Origin: an uncultured Clostridia bacterium
GTDB taxonomy: Bacteria; Bacillota; Clostridia; Christensenellales; HGM11417
Reading direction: 5' to 3'
DNA: 64,000 bases
NCBI GenBank assembly: GCA_944332455.1
Contig: CALVJY010000013.1
Coordinates: forward strand, 1-64,000
The translations under genes and the position numbers were made by a program. Each line of letters starts with the position of its first letter. Position 1 is the first letter of the stretch. Below, piece by piece: positions 6,468 through 14,975 of the stretch. The notes beneath the pieces are model-generated. The model was not told the origin of the DNA and ran no database searches. It saw only the letters and a list, made by a program, of their open reading frames with translations.

Positions 6468-8534
6468 TTATTCGATGGCCTTCAAACTCTCGTTCATGTC
6501 GATGCCCACGATCTTGCGGCGGAGAATGATGGTGACAAGCCCGGTGAAGAGCAGCACCACCACAGGGGCGGCCAGCCAGATGAACCAGGAGACCCCGGCC
6601 AGCGAGCCGATGTTCATGATGCGGAACAGCAGCTGCATCAGAAAGACGCCCACGGGATAGCCGAAGATGATGCCCACGATGGTGTTGATGTAGACCTCGC
6701 GGTAGATGTAGCCGGTGACCTCCCCGTCAAAATAGCCCAGCACCATCAGGGTGGCGATCTCGCGGTTGCGCTCGCTGACGTTGATGTTGGTCAGGGTGTA
6801 GATGACGATCATGGTCAGAAGCCCGGCAAAGACGACGATGACCGAGGACAGGCCGATCAGGGCGGGCGATCCGAAATCCTGGAAGAGGCAGAGATCCAGA
6901 AGGGCCAGCCCCGCCAGCACCAGGCCCATGGAGAAGGCCACCGAGATCACGGTCATGGCGAACCGGGTGCCGTAGCGCAGCACGTTGCGCATGGTGGATT
7001 TGTACTTGAAGGACAGCCGGTTCCAGATGATCCTGATGCGCTCCAGAAAGACCTTTTTGCCGGCCTTGGGGGGCTTGGGACGGAGCAGGTCGGCGGGCGT
7101 CTCCCGCATCAGCTTGCCGCCCGCGATGGCCGTGGCCGCCAGCATGGCCACGAAGATGATGACGAAGGCCCCGGCAAAGTAGATCGACTCGATGACCCCG
7201 GTCATGGGCGGCATGACGTAGCTGTAGTTGAAAACTTCATAGATAAAGGCGGTCAGCCCCACCCCCACGAAGTAGGAGGCAAAGCCCCCGACCGCAGTCC
7301 CCAGCACGGCGAACAGCAGATACTTGCCGATGATGCGGGTGCCGGTATAGCCCAGGGTGCGCAGGCAGGCGATCTGACCCCGCTCCTCCTCCAGAAGCCT
7401 GGTCATGCTGGAGAGCACCACCAGCGCGGTGACGAAGATGAAGGCGACGGCCAGCACCAGGCCGATGGCCATGACCCGATTGGCGTATTCGTGCAGGGAC
7501 TTAAAGGAAAAGTTGTCCCGCAGGGTGATGAACTCGGCCCCCTCCCCCAGCAGTTCGGACAGGGCGGCCTGTTCGGCCTCGACCTCGGACTCATAGGCCC
7601 CGGAAAAGGCCTTAAACAGCTCCCGGTCGGCAAAGGCGAGGTAAAGATCGCCGGTGTCCGGCAGCAAAAGGTCCGAAGCCGAAGCCTCGATGCCGGCCAA
7701 AGCGAGCAGACTTTCCACGGTCTCATCCGAAGCGTCTTCGCCCACGATCTTCCGGACCAGATCGCCGTAAGAGGGGATGACGTCGGCGGAAAAGTAAAAG
7801 ATGTAGTCCAGCGTGTTCAGCTCGTCCAGGGCGTTGGCCACGTCGGGGATCTCCGCGCCCTCCTCCTGAATGTAGCTGGGTTCGCCCTCCAGGTCAAAGG
7901 CGATGGGGCTCTGCACGATGCCGGCCGAAGTGACTTCAATCGGATCCAGGTACTGTTCCATCATGTTCAGCTGCGACTCGTCCAGGGTCTGTCCCCCCTG
8001 CTCGGCCAGCTGCTTTAAGATCTCGGCGAAATCGAGGGTAAAGGTCGCCCCCTCCTCCAAACGCCCCATGGTGTTGTTGGCGTCGGCGGAGAGGAACTGG
8101 GTCTCGGCGTCCAGCCCGGACAGATCCAAGGTGACATAGGTCTTGACGCCGTCCTCGTCCTCCTCGACGGCGGTGGGCACATTGACCGTCCAGTTTGAGA
8201 AGTCCAGAAAGTACAGCCGGACCGTGCTTTGGGTGCCGTTGACGGGAAGATCGACGTCCACCGACATGCCGACGTTGACGTTGTTTTCCCCGTAGCGGGT
8301 GCGGACGGCCTCGATCTGCTCCTGGGTGAAGCCCTCGGCGGCCGTGCTCTTGACGATGAAATCGCTGACGTTCTGGGTCTGGTAGTACTCGGTGAGCGAG
8401 CGGTTGATGACTTCGGCCGAGGATCCCACGCCCGACGTCAGCCCCACGCTGACCGTCACAATGAAGATGATGGACAAAAAGCGCATCAGATGTTTTTTGA
8501 ACATCCGCGCAAAAGTTTTGGCAAAGGTCTTCAT
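6468..8534 (-). CDS. ABC transporter FtsX-like permease
   Basis: This is a 688-residue MacB/FtsX-family permease. One N-terminal membrane helix (about residues 14-36) is followed by a large extracytoplasmic region of about 300 residues. The first FtsX core (VMAIGLVLAVAFIFVTALVV and flanking helices) comes next, and a second core with the family-typical NREIATLMVLGYF lies near the C-terminus. The ATG at 8534 is one base from the ATPase stop, so the two are coupled. Such pairs export peptides, lipids or antimicrobials by mechanotransmission rather than classical import. The substrate is unknown, and no adaptor protein or two-component system is next to it. Confidence 0.88.
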   Translation of the reverse strand: MKTFAKTFARMFKKHLMRFLSIIFIVTVSVGLTSGVGSSAEVINRSLTEYYQTQNVSDFIVKSTAAEGFTQEQIEAVRTRYGENNVNVGMSVDVDLPVNGTQSTVRLYFLDFSNWTVNVPTAVEEDEDGVKTYVTLDLSGLDAETQFLSADANNTMGRLEEGATFTLDFAEILKQLAEQGGQTLDESQLNMMEQYLDPIEVTSAGIVQSPIAFDLEGEPSYIQEEGAEIPDVANALDELNTLDYIFYFSADVIPSYGDLVRKIVGEDASDETVESLLALAGIEASASDLLLPDTGDLYLAFADRELFKAFSGAYESEVEAEQAALSELLGEGAEFITLRDNFSFKSLHEYANRVMAIGLVLAVAFIFVTALVVLSSMTRLLEEERGQIACLRTLGYTGTRIIGKYLLFAVLGTAVGGFASYFVGVGLTAFIYEVFNYSYVMPPMTGVIESIYFAGAFVIIFVAMLAATAIAGGKLMRETPADLLRPKPPKAGKKVFLERIRIIWNRLSFKYKSTMRNVLRYGTRFAMTVISVAFSMGLVLAGLALLDLCLFQDFGSPALIGLSSVIVVFAGLLTMIVIYTLTNINVSERNREIATLMVLGYFDGEVTGYIYREVYINTIVGIIFGYPVGVFLMQLLFRIMNIGSLAGVSWFIWLAAPVVVLLFTGLVTIILRRKIVGIDMNESLKAIE

Positions 8535-8535
8535 A

Positions 8536-9237
8536 CTACCACTCGATCTCCTCAATGGGCAGAGGGTGCTCGTTGCGATCGATCTGCTCGATCTGCCCGT
8601 TCTTGATGTGGATGACCTTGTCGGCCATGTCCTTGAGGGCGGCGTTGTGGGTGACCACGATGACCAGTTTGCCCCGCTCCCGGGCGACCTCGTGCAGCAG
8701 CTTTAGGACCTTCTTTCCGGTCTGATAATCCAGAGCGCCGGTGGGCTCGTCGCACAGCAGCAGTTTGGGGTTTTTGGCGATGGCCCGGGCAATGGAGACC
8801 CGCTGCTGCTCGCCGCCCGAAAGCTGGGCGGGGAAGTTGTTCAGCCGTTCCTTCAGGCCGACCTCCTCCAGCACTTCGGCGGGCTTGAGATGATCTTTGC
8901 AGATCTCCACCGCGATCTCCACGTTTTCGAGGGCGGTCAGGTTGGGCATGAGATTGTAGAACTGGAACACGAAGCCCACGGCATCCCGGCGGTACCGGCA
9001 CAGCCCTTTTTTGTCCAGCTTGGTCACGTCCTGCCCGTTCAGCAGGATCTTGCCCGAAGTGGCGCTGTCCATGCCGCCCAGCAGATTCAAAAGCGTGGTC
9101 TTGCCCGCGCCGGAACTGCCGAGCACCACCACGAACTCTCCGTTTTCCAGGTCGAACGTGACGTCCTTGAGCGCCTCCACGGCGACCGAGCCGGTCCGGT
9201 AGGTCTTGCCTACTCCCTCCAACGACAGATAACTCAT
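8536..9237 (-). CDS. ABC transporter ATP-binding protein (LolD/MacB type)
   Basis: This is a 233-residue ATPase with Walker [10 protein letters not shown] (about residue 40), Q-loop FVFQFYN, signature LSGGEQQR and Walker [13 protein letters not shown] followed by the H-loop HN. It partners the FtsX-like permease directly downstream. The start at ATG 9237 (MSYLSLEG) matches the family and has AGAGG about 10 nt upstream. Longer upstream starts would encode a non-conserved tail. Expression is probably controlled at the operator-like promoter just upstream. Confidence 0.93.
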   Translation of the reverse strand: MSYLSLEGVGKTYRTGSVAVEALKDVTFDLENGEFVVVLGSSGAGKTTLLNLLGGMDSATSGKILLNGQDVTKLDKKGLCRYRRDAVGFVFQFYNLMPNLTALENVEIAVEICKDHLKPAEVLEEVGLKERLNNFPAQLSGGEQQRVSIARAIAKNPKLLLCDEPTGALDYQTGKKVLKLLHEVARERGKLVIVVTHNAALKDMADKVIHIKNGQIEQIDRNEHPLPIEEIEW

Positions 9238-9282
9238 AATCGCTTTACCTCTTGAATGACTTCCTTCCCCCATCCGGCCGGC

Positions 9283-9353
9283 CATCCGGTTTCTCGGACA
9301 AGTTCATCCGGTTTCCCGGACAATATATTATATTTATAACACTTCAGTGTCAA
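9283..9353 (-). promoter_or_regulatory. Promoter with operator-like repeats for the ABC/FtsX operon
   Basis: On the minus strand TTGACA (9348-9353) is followed after 17 bp by TAATAT (9325-9330); TATAAT (9327-9332) also fits with a 15-bp gap. The inverted repeat ACACT-TC-AGTGT (9339-9350) sits within the spacer. Two 22-bp tandem copies starting CATCCGGTTTC (9283-9304 and 9305-9326) cover the expected transcription start; each holds an inverted TCCGG/CCGGA pair. This is typical repressor-site architecture, but the regulator is not encoded nearby. Confidence 0.65.
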
Positions 9354-9467
9354 CGCATTATTGTCTCTCTGTGAAAATTTCATGAAAAATTTTCTTTCCC
9401 GCCGGCCTTCCCCTTCGGGCTGCCATCTCCCCGCCCCAAAATCTTTTCATTTTTTTCAAATTCCGAC

Positions 9468-9497
9468 AAAAAGAGCCCGCCCCTTGCGGACGGACTC
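9468..9497 (-). terminator. Terminator of the sigma/anti-sigma transcript
   Basis: Minus-strand GAGTCCGTCC pairs with GGGCGGGCTC (two G-U pairs) around a GCAAG loop and is followed by T5. Confidence 0.75.
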
Positions 9498-9584
9498 CCG
9501 TCTTTTCTTCTTTCGTTCCAGATCAATTTATGACGGCCGGCCCGCGATCCGTGACGCGGGCGATGGCCAAAGATCCGGAGAGGA

Positions 9585-10322
9585 TCAGACTTCCTCCTCC
9601 AGGGCGGCGAACAGTTTGCCGCAGGACCAGTCGCTGAGCTCTTCCAGCGTCAGGCCGGGATGCCTGCGCTGCACTTCCTTCATCAGGTCCAGCTTGGCGG
9701 GCGAGACGCCGTAGGATTCGGCCTCCTGCGAGGCCTCCGCGCCGCTGTCGAAGTCCTTTTCGACCACCACCGCCAGGGAGGCGCCGAAGGAGAGGTTGCT
9801 GACCGTCTCGTTCTGGTTGAGCAGGTCGTTGAGTTCGGCCTCGAAGGCCTTGTCCTCGGACTGCACCGAGACCATCAGCACGCTGTCGTAGCTCTGGGTC
9901 CCGACCTCGTCGAAGTACTTGTTTTCGTTCTTGCTCATGGACTGGAGGACCAGAAGGGAGATGACCTCCTCGATGTCCTTGTCCTCGAAGTTGACCGCCC
10001 GCAGCGTGGGCTCCCCCTCGCCGTAGACCTTGACGGAGGTCACCTTCAGGTCCCGGTCCACACCCAGGCAGATGGTCTCGTCCATGTCCAGCGCGACCAC
10101 GGCGGCCGGGCGGGCCGGCAGCAAAAGCAAAGCGGCCGCCAGCAGGCAGACCATGAAGGCCGCCGCAGCCGATGCCAGCTTCAGGGCAAAGTGGGGACGG
10201 CGGACCGGCTCCGCCGGCAGGGGCGAAAAGACCCGTTCGTCCGCCTTGGCCTTTCCCAGCACGTCGGGCAGACGGGCCTCCATCCGCTGCCTGATCTCTT
10301 CTTTGATTTCTTTTCTCGTCAT
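9585..10322 (-). CDS. Membrane-anchored anti-sigma-like protein with RsgI-type outer domain
   Basis: This is a 245-residue protein with a short cytoplasmic N-terminus, one membrane helix (about residues 45-70, alanine/leucine rich) and an outer domain. That domain begins VVALDMDETICLGVDRDLKV and resembles the RsgI middle domain ('NPS-I-L-V-N-V' type). The gene lies 165 nt downstream of an ECF sigma factor, the standard position for a cognate anti-sigma factor. The ATG at 10322 has GAGG 9 nt upstream. No zinc-finger anti-sigma motif (HxxxCxxC) is visible, so binding to the sigma factor is inferred from context only. Confidence 0.65.
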   Translation of the reverse strand: MTRKEIKEEIRQRMEARLPDVLGKAKADERVFSPLPAEPVRRPHFALKLASAAAAFMVCLLAAALLLLPARPAAVVALDMDETICLGVDRDLKVTSVKVYGEGEPTLRAVNFEDKDIEEVISLLVLQSMSKNENKYFDEVGTQSYDSVLMVSVQSEDKAFEAELNDLLNQNETVSNLSFGASLAVVVEKDFDSGAEASQEAESYGVSPAKLDLMKEVQRRHPGLTLEELSDWSCGKLFAALEEEV

Positions 10323-10487
10323 AATTTGATCCTCGAGATCCGGCGGGAGCAACGCTCCGCGCCCTTGCTTTTCTTAAGGTCCGGCAAAGCCGAAGCCCGG
10401 CCTTCCCCCTTTATCTCATCCGCGAAGCCACTGGCTCCGCCATCTAATCTGCGAAGCCACCGGCTCCGCCTTTTTCCGTTTCCAAGT

Positions 10488-11033
10488 TCAGTCCTTTCCC
10501 TTTCCGTCCCGGCCCGCGGCCTTTTTCAGCTTGCCCAGGGCGCGGTTGTACAGCCACAGCACCGTGCCCAGGGGCTTTCCCAAAAGCTCGGCGATCTCCC
10601 GGTGGCGGTAGCCGCCGTAGACCTTCAGAAGCAGCACCTTGCGCTCGTCCTCCTGCAGGATCTCCAGCAGTTTTTCCAGCTCGTCCCGCTGCTCGGCCCG
10701 GACGTTCGGGTCGGAAGTGCCGTACAGATACTCGTTTTCCCCCGCGTCCACCGAGAGTTCCCGCCCCCGCTTTTTGAGGGTGTTCAGGCAGACGTTCCGG
10801 CTGATGGCCCCAAGGTAGGCCTGGGGGCTGGAGCCGAACTTGTAGTGGTCCACGCTCTGCACGAAACGGACATAGGTTTCCTGCATGGCGTCCTCGGCCG
10901 CCGCCTGGTCCTTGAGCAGGGCATAGGCCACGGCAAAGACCCCCCGGCTGGTTTCGCGGTACAGGGGATCCAGGGCGTCCTTGTCCCCCTCCTTCAGCCG
11001 CCTGATGCAGTTTTCCAGTTCCGCGTTGGTCAT
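10488..11033 (-). CDS. ECF-subfamily RNA polymerase sigma factor
   Basis: This is a 181-residue sigma factor. Region 2 contains AEDAMQETYVRFVQSVDHY and ISRNVCLNTLKKR. Region 4 ends in VYGGYRHREIAELLGKPLGTVLWLYNRALGKLKKA, a typical helix-turn-helix. There is no region 1 or 3. The gene probably forms an operon with the membrane protein downstream. Its promoter looks like a sigma-A promoter rather than an autoregulated ECF promoter with AAC/GTC boxes. Confidence 0.93.
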   Translation of the reverse strand: MTNAELENCIRRLKEGDKDALDPLYRETSRGVFAVAYALLKDQAAAEDAMQETYVRFVQSVDHYKFGSSPQAYLGAISRNVCLNTLKKRGRELSVDAGENEYLYGTSDPNVRAEQRDELEKLLEILQEDERKVLLLKVYGGYRHREIAELLGKPLGTVLWLYNRALGKLKKAAGRDGKGKD

Positions 11034-11062
11034 GCTTTCCGGCCCTGTTCTGTGATAACAGT

Positions 11063-11091
11063 ATCATACCACATTTTGGGACGGCTTGCAA
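11063..11091 (-). promoter_or_regulatory. Promoter of the ECF sigma gene
   Basis: TTGCAA (11086-11091), a 17-bp spacer ending AATGTGG, and TATGAT (11063-11068). Confidence 0.7.
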
Positions 11092-11582
11092 GCCAAACGC
11101 AGAAAAAAACCAAACTTTCCCGTTTTTTGCCCCGTCGGGGCGCCCCTTGAGGAAAACTTCCGGATTTTCCCTACTACTATACAATCGGGCCGCCCGTTTT
11201 ATTGGCGGCCCGAGGCTTCAGATCTCATTTTTTTGGGGACTTTTTCCCATTCGTTTTCCCCCGGCAGGCCGTCTGCTTCCCCTCGGCCCGGCGTATGCGG
11301 CTCTCCCGGGCCTCGCCGATCCGGCATGGCAATCCCTCCCCGGGTCCTGCCTGTCCGGCGTTGGCAGGTCCGCCCTCCTCCGGCCCGATATTTTGCAGGC
11401 TCCCTCCTCCGATCCGTAACTTCGCAAAACCGAAAACCTCGGCCCGGCGCCGGCGAGATCGTCCGCCCCTTCGATCCGACATCAGTACGCGCTTTCCGGC
11501 CCGATATTAAGTCCGAAAACCCTCCTCCGATCCGCAACGCCGCAAAACCGAAAACCTCCGGTCCGGCGTTGGCTTTGGCCTT
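11092..11582. repeat. Non-coding region with a duplicated ~75-bp segment and a 9-bp-stem hairpin
   Basis: No gene is seen. A hairpin with stem CGGGCCGCC/GGCGGCCCG lies at 11186-11212. A segment at about 11380-11454, with CGGCCCGATATT, CCTCCTCCGATCCG, CGCAAAACCGAAAACCTC and a GCCGG end, recurs at about 11496-11570 with scattered changes. Confidence 0.6.
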
Positions 11583-12431
11583 TTACGCCTCTGTCTTTCC
11601 GGCGCGCAGGAGTTCTTTTTTGCGGTCGCTCCAGCTTTTCAGCAGCGCCCGCAGGGCCTCCTCCTCCCCCCGCCGAAGATGGCCCTCCAGCTCGGCCAGC
11701 CTTTCCCGCAGGCCGGCCAGCTCGGCCAGCAGATTTTCCCGGTTCTCCGCGAACAGCTGGCTCCACAGGGCGGGATCCATCTCGGCCACCCGGGTGAAGT
11801 CCTCGTAGCTTCCCCCGGTAAAGCCCGCCGCCAAATCGGCCATGGGGCTTTGGACGTAGGCTCCCGAGACCGCGTGGCACAGCTGGGAAGTGAAGGCGAT
11901 GATGCGGTCGTGTTCGGCCGGAGAGGACAACGCCACCCGGCCGAAGCCGACCTCCGCCGCCAGATCGGTCAGGACCTTGACGGCCTTTGGCGGGGTGTTC
12001 GGGGTGGGCGTCAGGATCAGGCTGGCCCCCTCGAAAAGGTCGGCCGAGGCGTTGGCAAAGCCTCCCTTCTCCTTCCCGGCCATGGGATGGCAGCCCAGAA
12101 AGGCGGTCCGGGGATGCAGGGCGGCCTCGCCGGCGGCCACGATCTTTTCCTTGACCCCGCACAGGTCGGCGACCAGGCTCCCTTCGGCGAACCGGGGGGC
12201 CTGCTCCTGCAGAAAGGTCAGGGCGGCCCGGGGCGGGAGGGCGATCAGGGAAAGTTCGGCCCGGTCCAGGCGGTCTGGGGAGATGATCTCGTCGACCGCC
12301 CCAAAGGAAATGGCGGCCCGGACGGTCTCCGGGTCGGCGTCCAGCCCCAAGACCGTGTGCGAGGTCCTTTTTTTGAGGGCCAGGGCAAAGGAGCCGCCGA
12401 TCAGCCCCAGCCCCGCGACGGCGATCTTCAT
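11583..12431 (-). CDS. tyrA: Prephenate dehydrogenase
   Basis: This is a 282-residue enzyme that converts prephenate to 4-hydroxyphenylpyruvate for tyrosine. The N-terminal Rossmann motif AGLGLIGGSFALALK is clear. The family motifs CHPMAGKEKGGF and SSPAEHDRIIAFTSQLCHAVSG carry the catalytic His and substrate residues. There is no fused chorismate mutase or ACT domain, so feedback control may rest on transcription or on PheA. ATG overlaps the pheA stop in ATGA, indicating translational coupling. It is the last gene of the aromatic cluster. Confidence 0.95.
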   Translation of the reverse strand: MKIAVAGLGLIGGSFALALKKRTSHTVLGLDADPETVRAAISFGAVDEIISPDRLDRAELSLIALPPRAALTFLQEQAPRFAEGSLVADLCGVKEKIVAAGEAALHPRTAFLGCHPMAGKEKGGFANASADLFEGASLILTPTPNTPPKAVKVLTDLAAEVGFGRVALSSPAEHDRIIAFTSQLCHAVSGAYVQSPMADLAAGFTGGSYEDFTRVAEMDPALWSQLFAENRENLLAELAGLRERLAELEGHLRRGEEEALRALLKSWSDRKKELLRAGKTEA

Positions 12432-13549
12432 GACTCCTTCTCCTCGTAGCAGCCCAGAAAGCGCCAGTCTGCGCAGCACAGGGGGAGGCGCTTCAAAAGC
12501 GCCCGCATCCCCTCCTCCCGCAGGCTGCCCTCCAGATCGAAGTAGAACAGGAACTCGAAGGGGCGCTCGGGCAGGGGGCGGGACTCCAGCTTGCACAGGT
12601 TGATGCCGCAGGAGGCGATCAGCTCCAGGATCAGGCAGAGCTGTCCCCTTTTGTGGGGCAGGGTGAGGGCCAGACTGACCCGGTCGGCCCGGGGCGTGGT
12701 CAGGGGCCGGGCGGCAATCAGGATGAAGCGGGTAAAGTTGCGGGACTGATCGGTCACCCCGTGCCGCAGGATCTCCAGCCCGTTGGCGGCCGCGGCCTCC
12801 TCGGAGGCCAGCACAGCCAGATCCCGCTCTCCCCGCTCGGCCACCTGCCGGGCGGCCAGGGCGGTGTTGGGGGCGGTCAGGGTCTCCCACCCCCTCCCGG
12901 AGAGGAAATCCCGGCACTGTCGGAGGGCCTGCTCGTGCGAGATCACCCGGCGGACCTCCTCGATCTTGGTCCCGGGCAGGGCGGCCAGGCAGTGGGAGAC
13001 GGCCAGACGGACGCCCCCCGCGATGTAGCACCCGTGCCGGCGGAGCAGGTCGTAGACCTCGTTGACCGTGCCGGCCGTGGAGTTTTCCAGCGGCAGCACG
13101 CCGAAGGGGGCTTCGCCCCCCGAGACAGCCTCGAACACCTGGGAAAAGCGGGGAAAAAAGCGGATGTCCGGACGGTTGAGCAGCTGCCCGGCCGCCCGCT
13201 GGGACCAGGCTCCCTCCCGCCCCTGACAGGCGCAGACCAGCCCCGGCGCCCGGTCGTCGAAGGCAACAAGTTCGGGCAGGGCGACCTCCGGGCTCAGGTC
13301 CCGGCGCTGGCGGAGCTTGGAGAGCCGGAAGATCTCCTGATACAGGGCCGAAATTTCCCAGCCGTCCTCGCCCGCCGAAGCGGTCAGGCGGTCCAAAATG
13401 GCGGCCTCCCGGTCGCCGTGCTCCACCGCGGTCCCGCTTTCGGCCTTGACGGCGGCCACCTGATCCACCAGCGCCAGCCGCTGGAGGTAGAGCGCCGACA
13501 GCCGATCGTCCACGGCGTCGATCTGTTCCCGCAAAATTTTAAGGTCCAT
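12428..13549 (-). CDS. pheA: Bifunctional chorismate mutase/prephenate dehydratase (P-protein)
   Basis: This is a 373-residue fusion. The N-terminal AroQ-type chorismate mutase helix bundle (residues 1-90, LREQIDAVDDRLSALYLQRL) is followed by the dehydratase domain, which contains NSTAGTVNEVYDLL and NFTRFILIA (TRF catalytic motif). The C-terminal ACT domain carries LCKLESRPLP, the Phe-binding ESRP signature, so feedback inhibition by phenylalanine is expected. MDLKIL at 13549 is preferred over an upstream ATG because GGAGAG lies 5-10 nt before it. It makes phenylpyruvate. It couples to tyrA through ATGA and is separated from aroC by about 350 nt. Confidence 0.95.
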   Translation of the reverse strand: MDLKILREQIDAVDDRLSALYLQRLALVDQVAAVKAESGTAVEHGDREAAILDRLTASAGEDGWEISALYQEIFRLSKLRQRRDLSPEVALPELVAFDDRAPGLVCACQGREGAWSQRAAGQLLNRPDIRFFPRFSQVFEAVSGGEAPFGVLPLENSTAGTVNEVYDLLRRHGCYIAGGVRLAVSHCLAALPGTKIEEVRRVISHEQALRQCRDFLSGRGWETLTAPNTALAARQVAERGERDLAVLASEEAAAANGLEILRHGVTDQSRNFTRFILIAARPLTTPRADRVSLALTLPHKRGQLCLILELIASCGINLCKLESRPLPERPFEFLFYFDLEGSLREEGMRALLKRLPLCCADWRFLGCYEEKES

Positions 13550-13901
13550 GTTCTCTCTCCGATCGTTCAAAAGTATTTTTTTCGGCCGTTCCGCCGACTC
13601 CTTTGCCCGCGTCAGGCAGGGAGCGGCCGGCCGTCAGCCGGAAAAACCGCTCCCGGCGGCCCGACAGAGGCGGCCGAAAGGCTGTTAAAGCCGGGCGTGC
13701 AGAGCCGTCAGGCAGGTGTGTGTTGCCTTAAGGCAGCACCGCACGAAGATTGTGAGCGGATTGCGCAGTCAGATTTTTCGTCAATTCGTCCAAAATCGAC
13801 GCAGGAATACTGAACCGTATTTCAAGGAGATTTTGGGCCAAGTGGCGGAAAACCAAGCAAGGCGTACACAAAGCCGCAGGCGGTCTTTGTGCGGGGGTGA
13901 C
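13550..13901. repeat. Intergenic element between aroC and pheA
   Basis: No gene and no aromatic-rich leader peptide is seen here. The segment 13724-13901 opens with the perfect palindrome TGCCTTAAGGCA. It closes with a hairpin, ACACAAAG/CTTTGTG enclosing CCGC/GCGG (about 13866-13891), adjoining GTGACTC. This resembles a dispersed non-coding element. A second inverted pair CGGCCG/CGGCCG flanks 13584-13675. A separate pheA promoter could not be fixed. Confidence 0.45.
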
Positions 13902-14975
13902 TCAAATCCCCAACAGGCAGAGGTCCAGAAGGACGGCGGCGGCCACGGCCTCGACCACCGGCACCGCCCGGACGGCCACGCAGGGATCGTGCCGTCCCCG
14001 GACCCGGAAGCAAACTTCCTTCGGCCCGGAAAGGTCTACGCTTTGCTGTTCGGCGGCAATGGAGGGGGTGGGCTTGAAGGCCGCCCGGAAGATCAGCGGG
14101 CAGCCGGAGGTGATCCCTCCCAGCACTCCGCCGTGGCGGTTGCCCCCAAGGGCCGCCTCGCCCTCCCTCAGCACAAAGGGGTCGTTGTGGGCGGAGCCCC
14201 GCATCCCGGCGGCGGCAAAGCCCCGGCCGAATTCCACCCCCTTGACGGCGGGGATGCCGAACAGGGCGGCCGACAGCAGGCTCTCCGCCGAGCCGAACCA
14301 GGGCCCGCCCAGGCCGGCGGGCAGGCCCACGGCCGCGCACTCCACCACCCCGCCCAGGCTGTCCCCCTCGGCCTTGGCCGCCTCGATCTCCGCCCGCATG
14401 GCGGCTTCAGCCTTTTGGCTCCGGACGGGAAAGGCCGGAAGCAGCCGGAATTCCTCCGGCCCGGGAAAGTCCGAAAAGGGCAGATCTTCCGCGCGGCCCG
14501 CCCGCAGCAGATGGGCGCCCAGAACGATCCCCCGTTCGGCCAGGGCCTGCCGGCAGAGGGCGCCGGCAAAGGTGAGGGGGGCGGTCAGCCGGGCCGAAAA
14601 ATGCCCCCCGCCTCGCAGTTCGGCCGCCTCGCCGAACTTTTTCCGGGCGGCAAAGTCGGCGTGGCCGGGACGGAGCACCCGGGAAAGCTCCTCATAGTCC
14701 GCCGAGCGACAGTCGGTGTTGCGGATGATCCCCGCGATGGGTGCGCCGGTGGTCACCCCCTCCTTCAGGCCGGAGAGGATCTCGACCTCGTCGGCCTCCT
14801 TCCGGGCCGTGGCCGTGGGGTCCCGGCCGGGCGCCCGCCGATCCATCATGGCCCGCAGGGCCTCAAAGTCCACCTTCATGCCGGCGGGGAAGCCGTCGAT
14901 CACCGCCCCCACGCAGGGGCCGTGGGATTCCCCGAACAGGGAAATTCTGAGTTTTTGTCCGAATTCAGACGACAT
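13902..14975 (-). CDS. aroC: Chorismate synthase
   Basis: This is a 357-residue FMN-dependent enzyme converting EPSP to chorismate. The family signature GESHGPCVGAVIDGFPAG is at residues 13-30. RRAPGRDPTATARKE and GAPIAGIIRN follow, and GLPAGLGGPWF and the RHDPCVAVRAVPVVEA end block are conserved. The ATG at 14975 has GGGAGG upstream and overlaps the aroA stop by 11 nt. Length is normal. Confidence 0.95.
   Translation of the reverse strand: MSSEFGQKLRISLFGESHGPCVGAVIDGFPAGMKVDFEALRAMMDRRAPGRDPTATARKEADEVEILSGLKEGVTTGAPIAGIIRNTDCRSADYEELSRVLRPGHADFAARKKFGEAAELRGGGHFSARLTAPLTFAGALCRQALAERGIVLGAHLLRAGRAEDLPFSDFPGPEEFRLLPAFPVRSQKAEAAMRAEIEAAKAEGDSLGGVVECAAVGLPAGLGGPWFGSAESLLSAALFGIPAVKGVEFGRGFAAAGMRGSAHNDPFVLREGEAALGGNRHGGVLGGITSGCPLIFRAAFKPTPSIAAEQQSVDLSGPKEVCFRVRGRHDPCVAVRAVPVVEAVAAAVLLDLCLLGI

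Noticed and set aside
13550..13901. Second aromatic leader peptide before pheA
   Set aside because: The minus-strand frames here contain no Phe/Tyr-rich short ORF followed by a terminator with a T-run.
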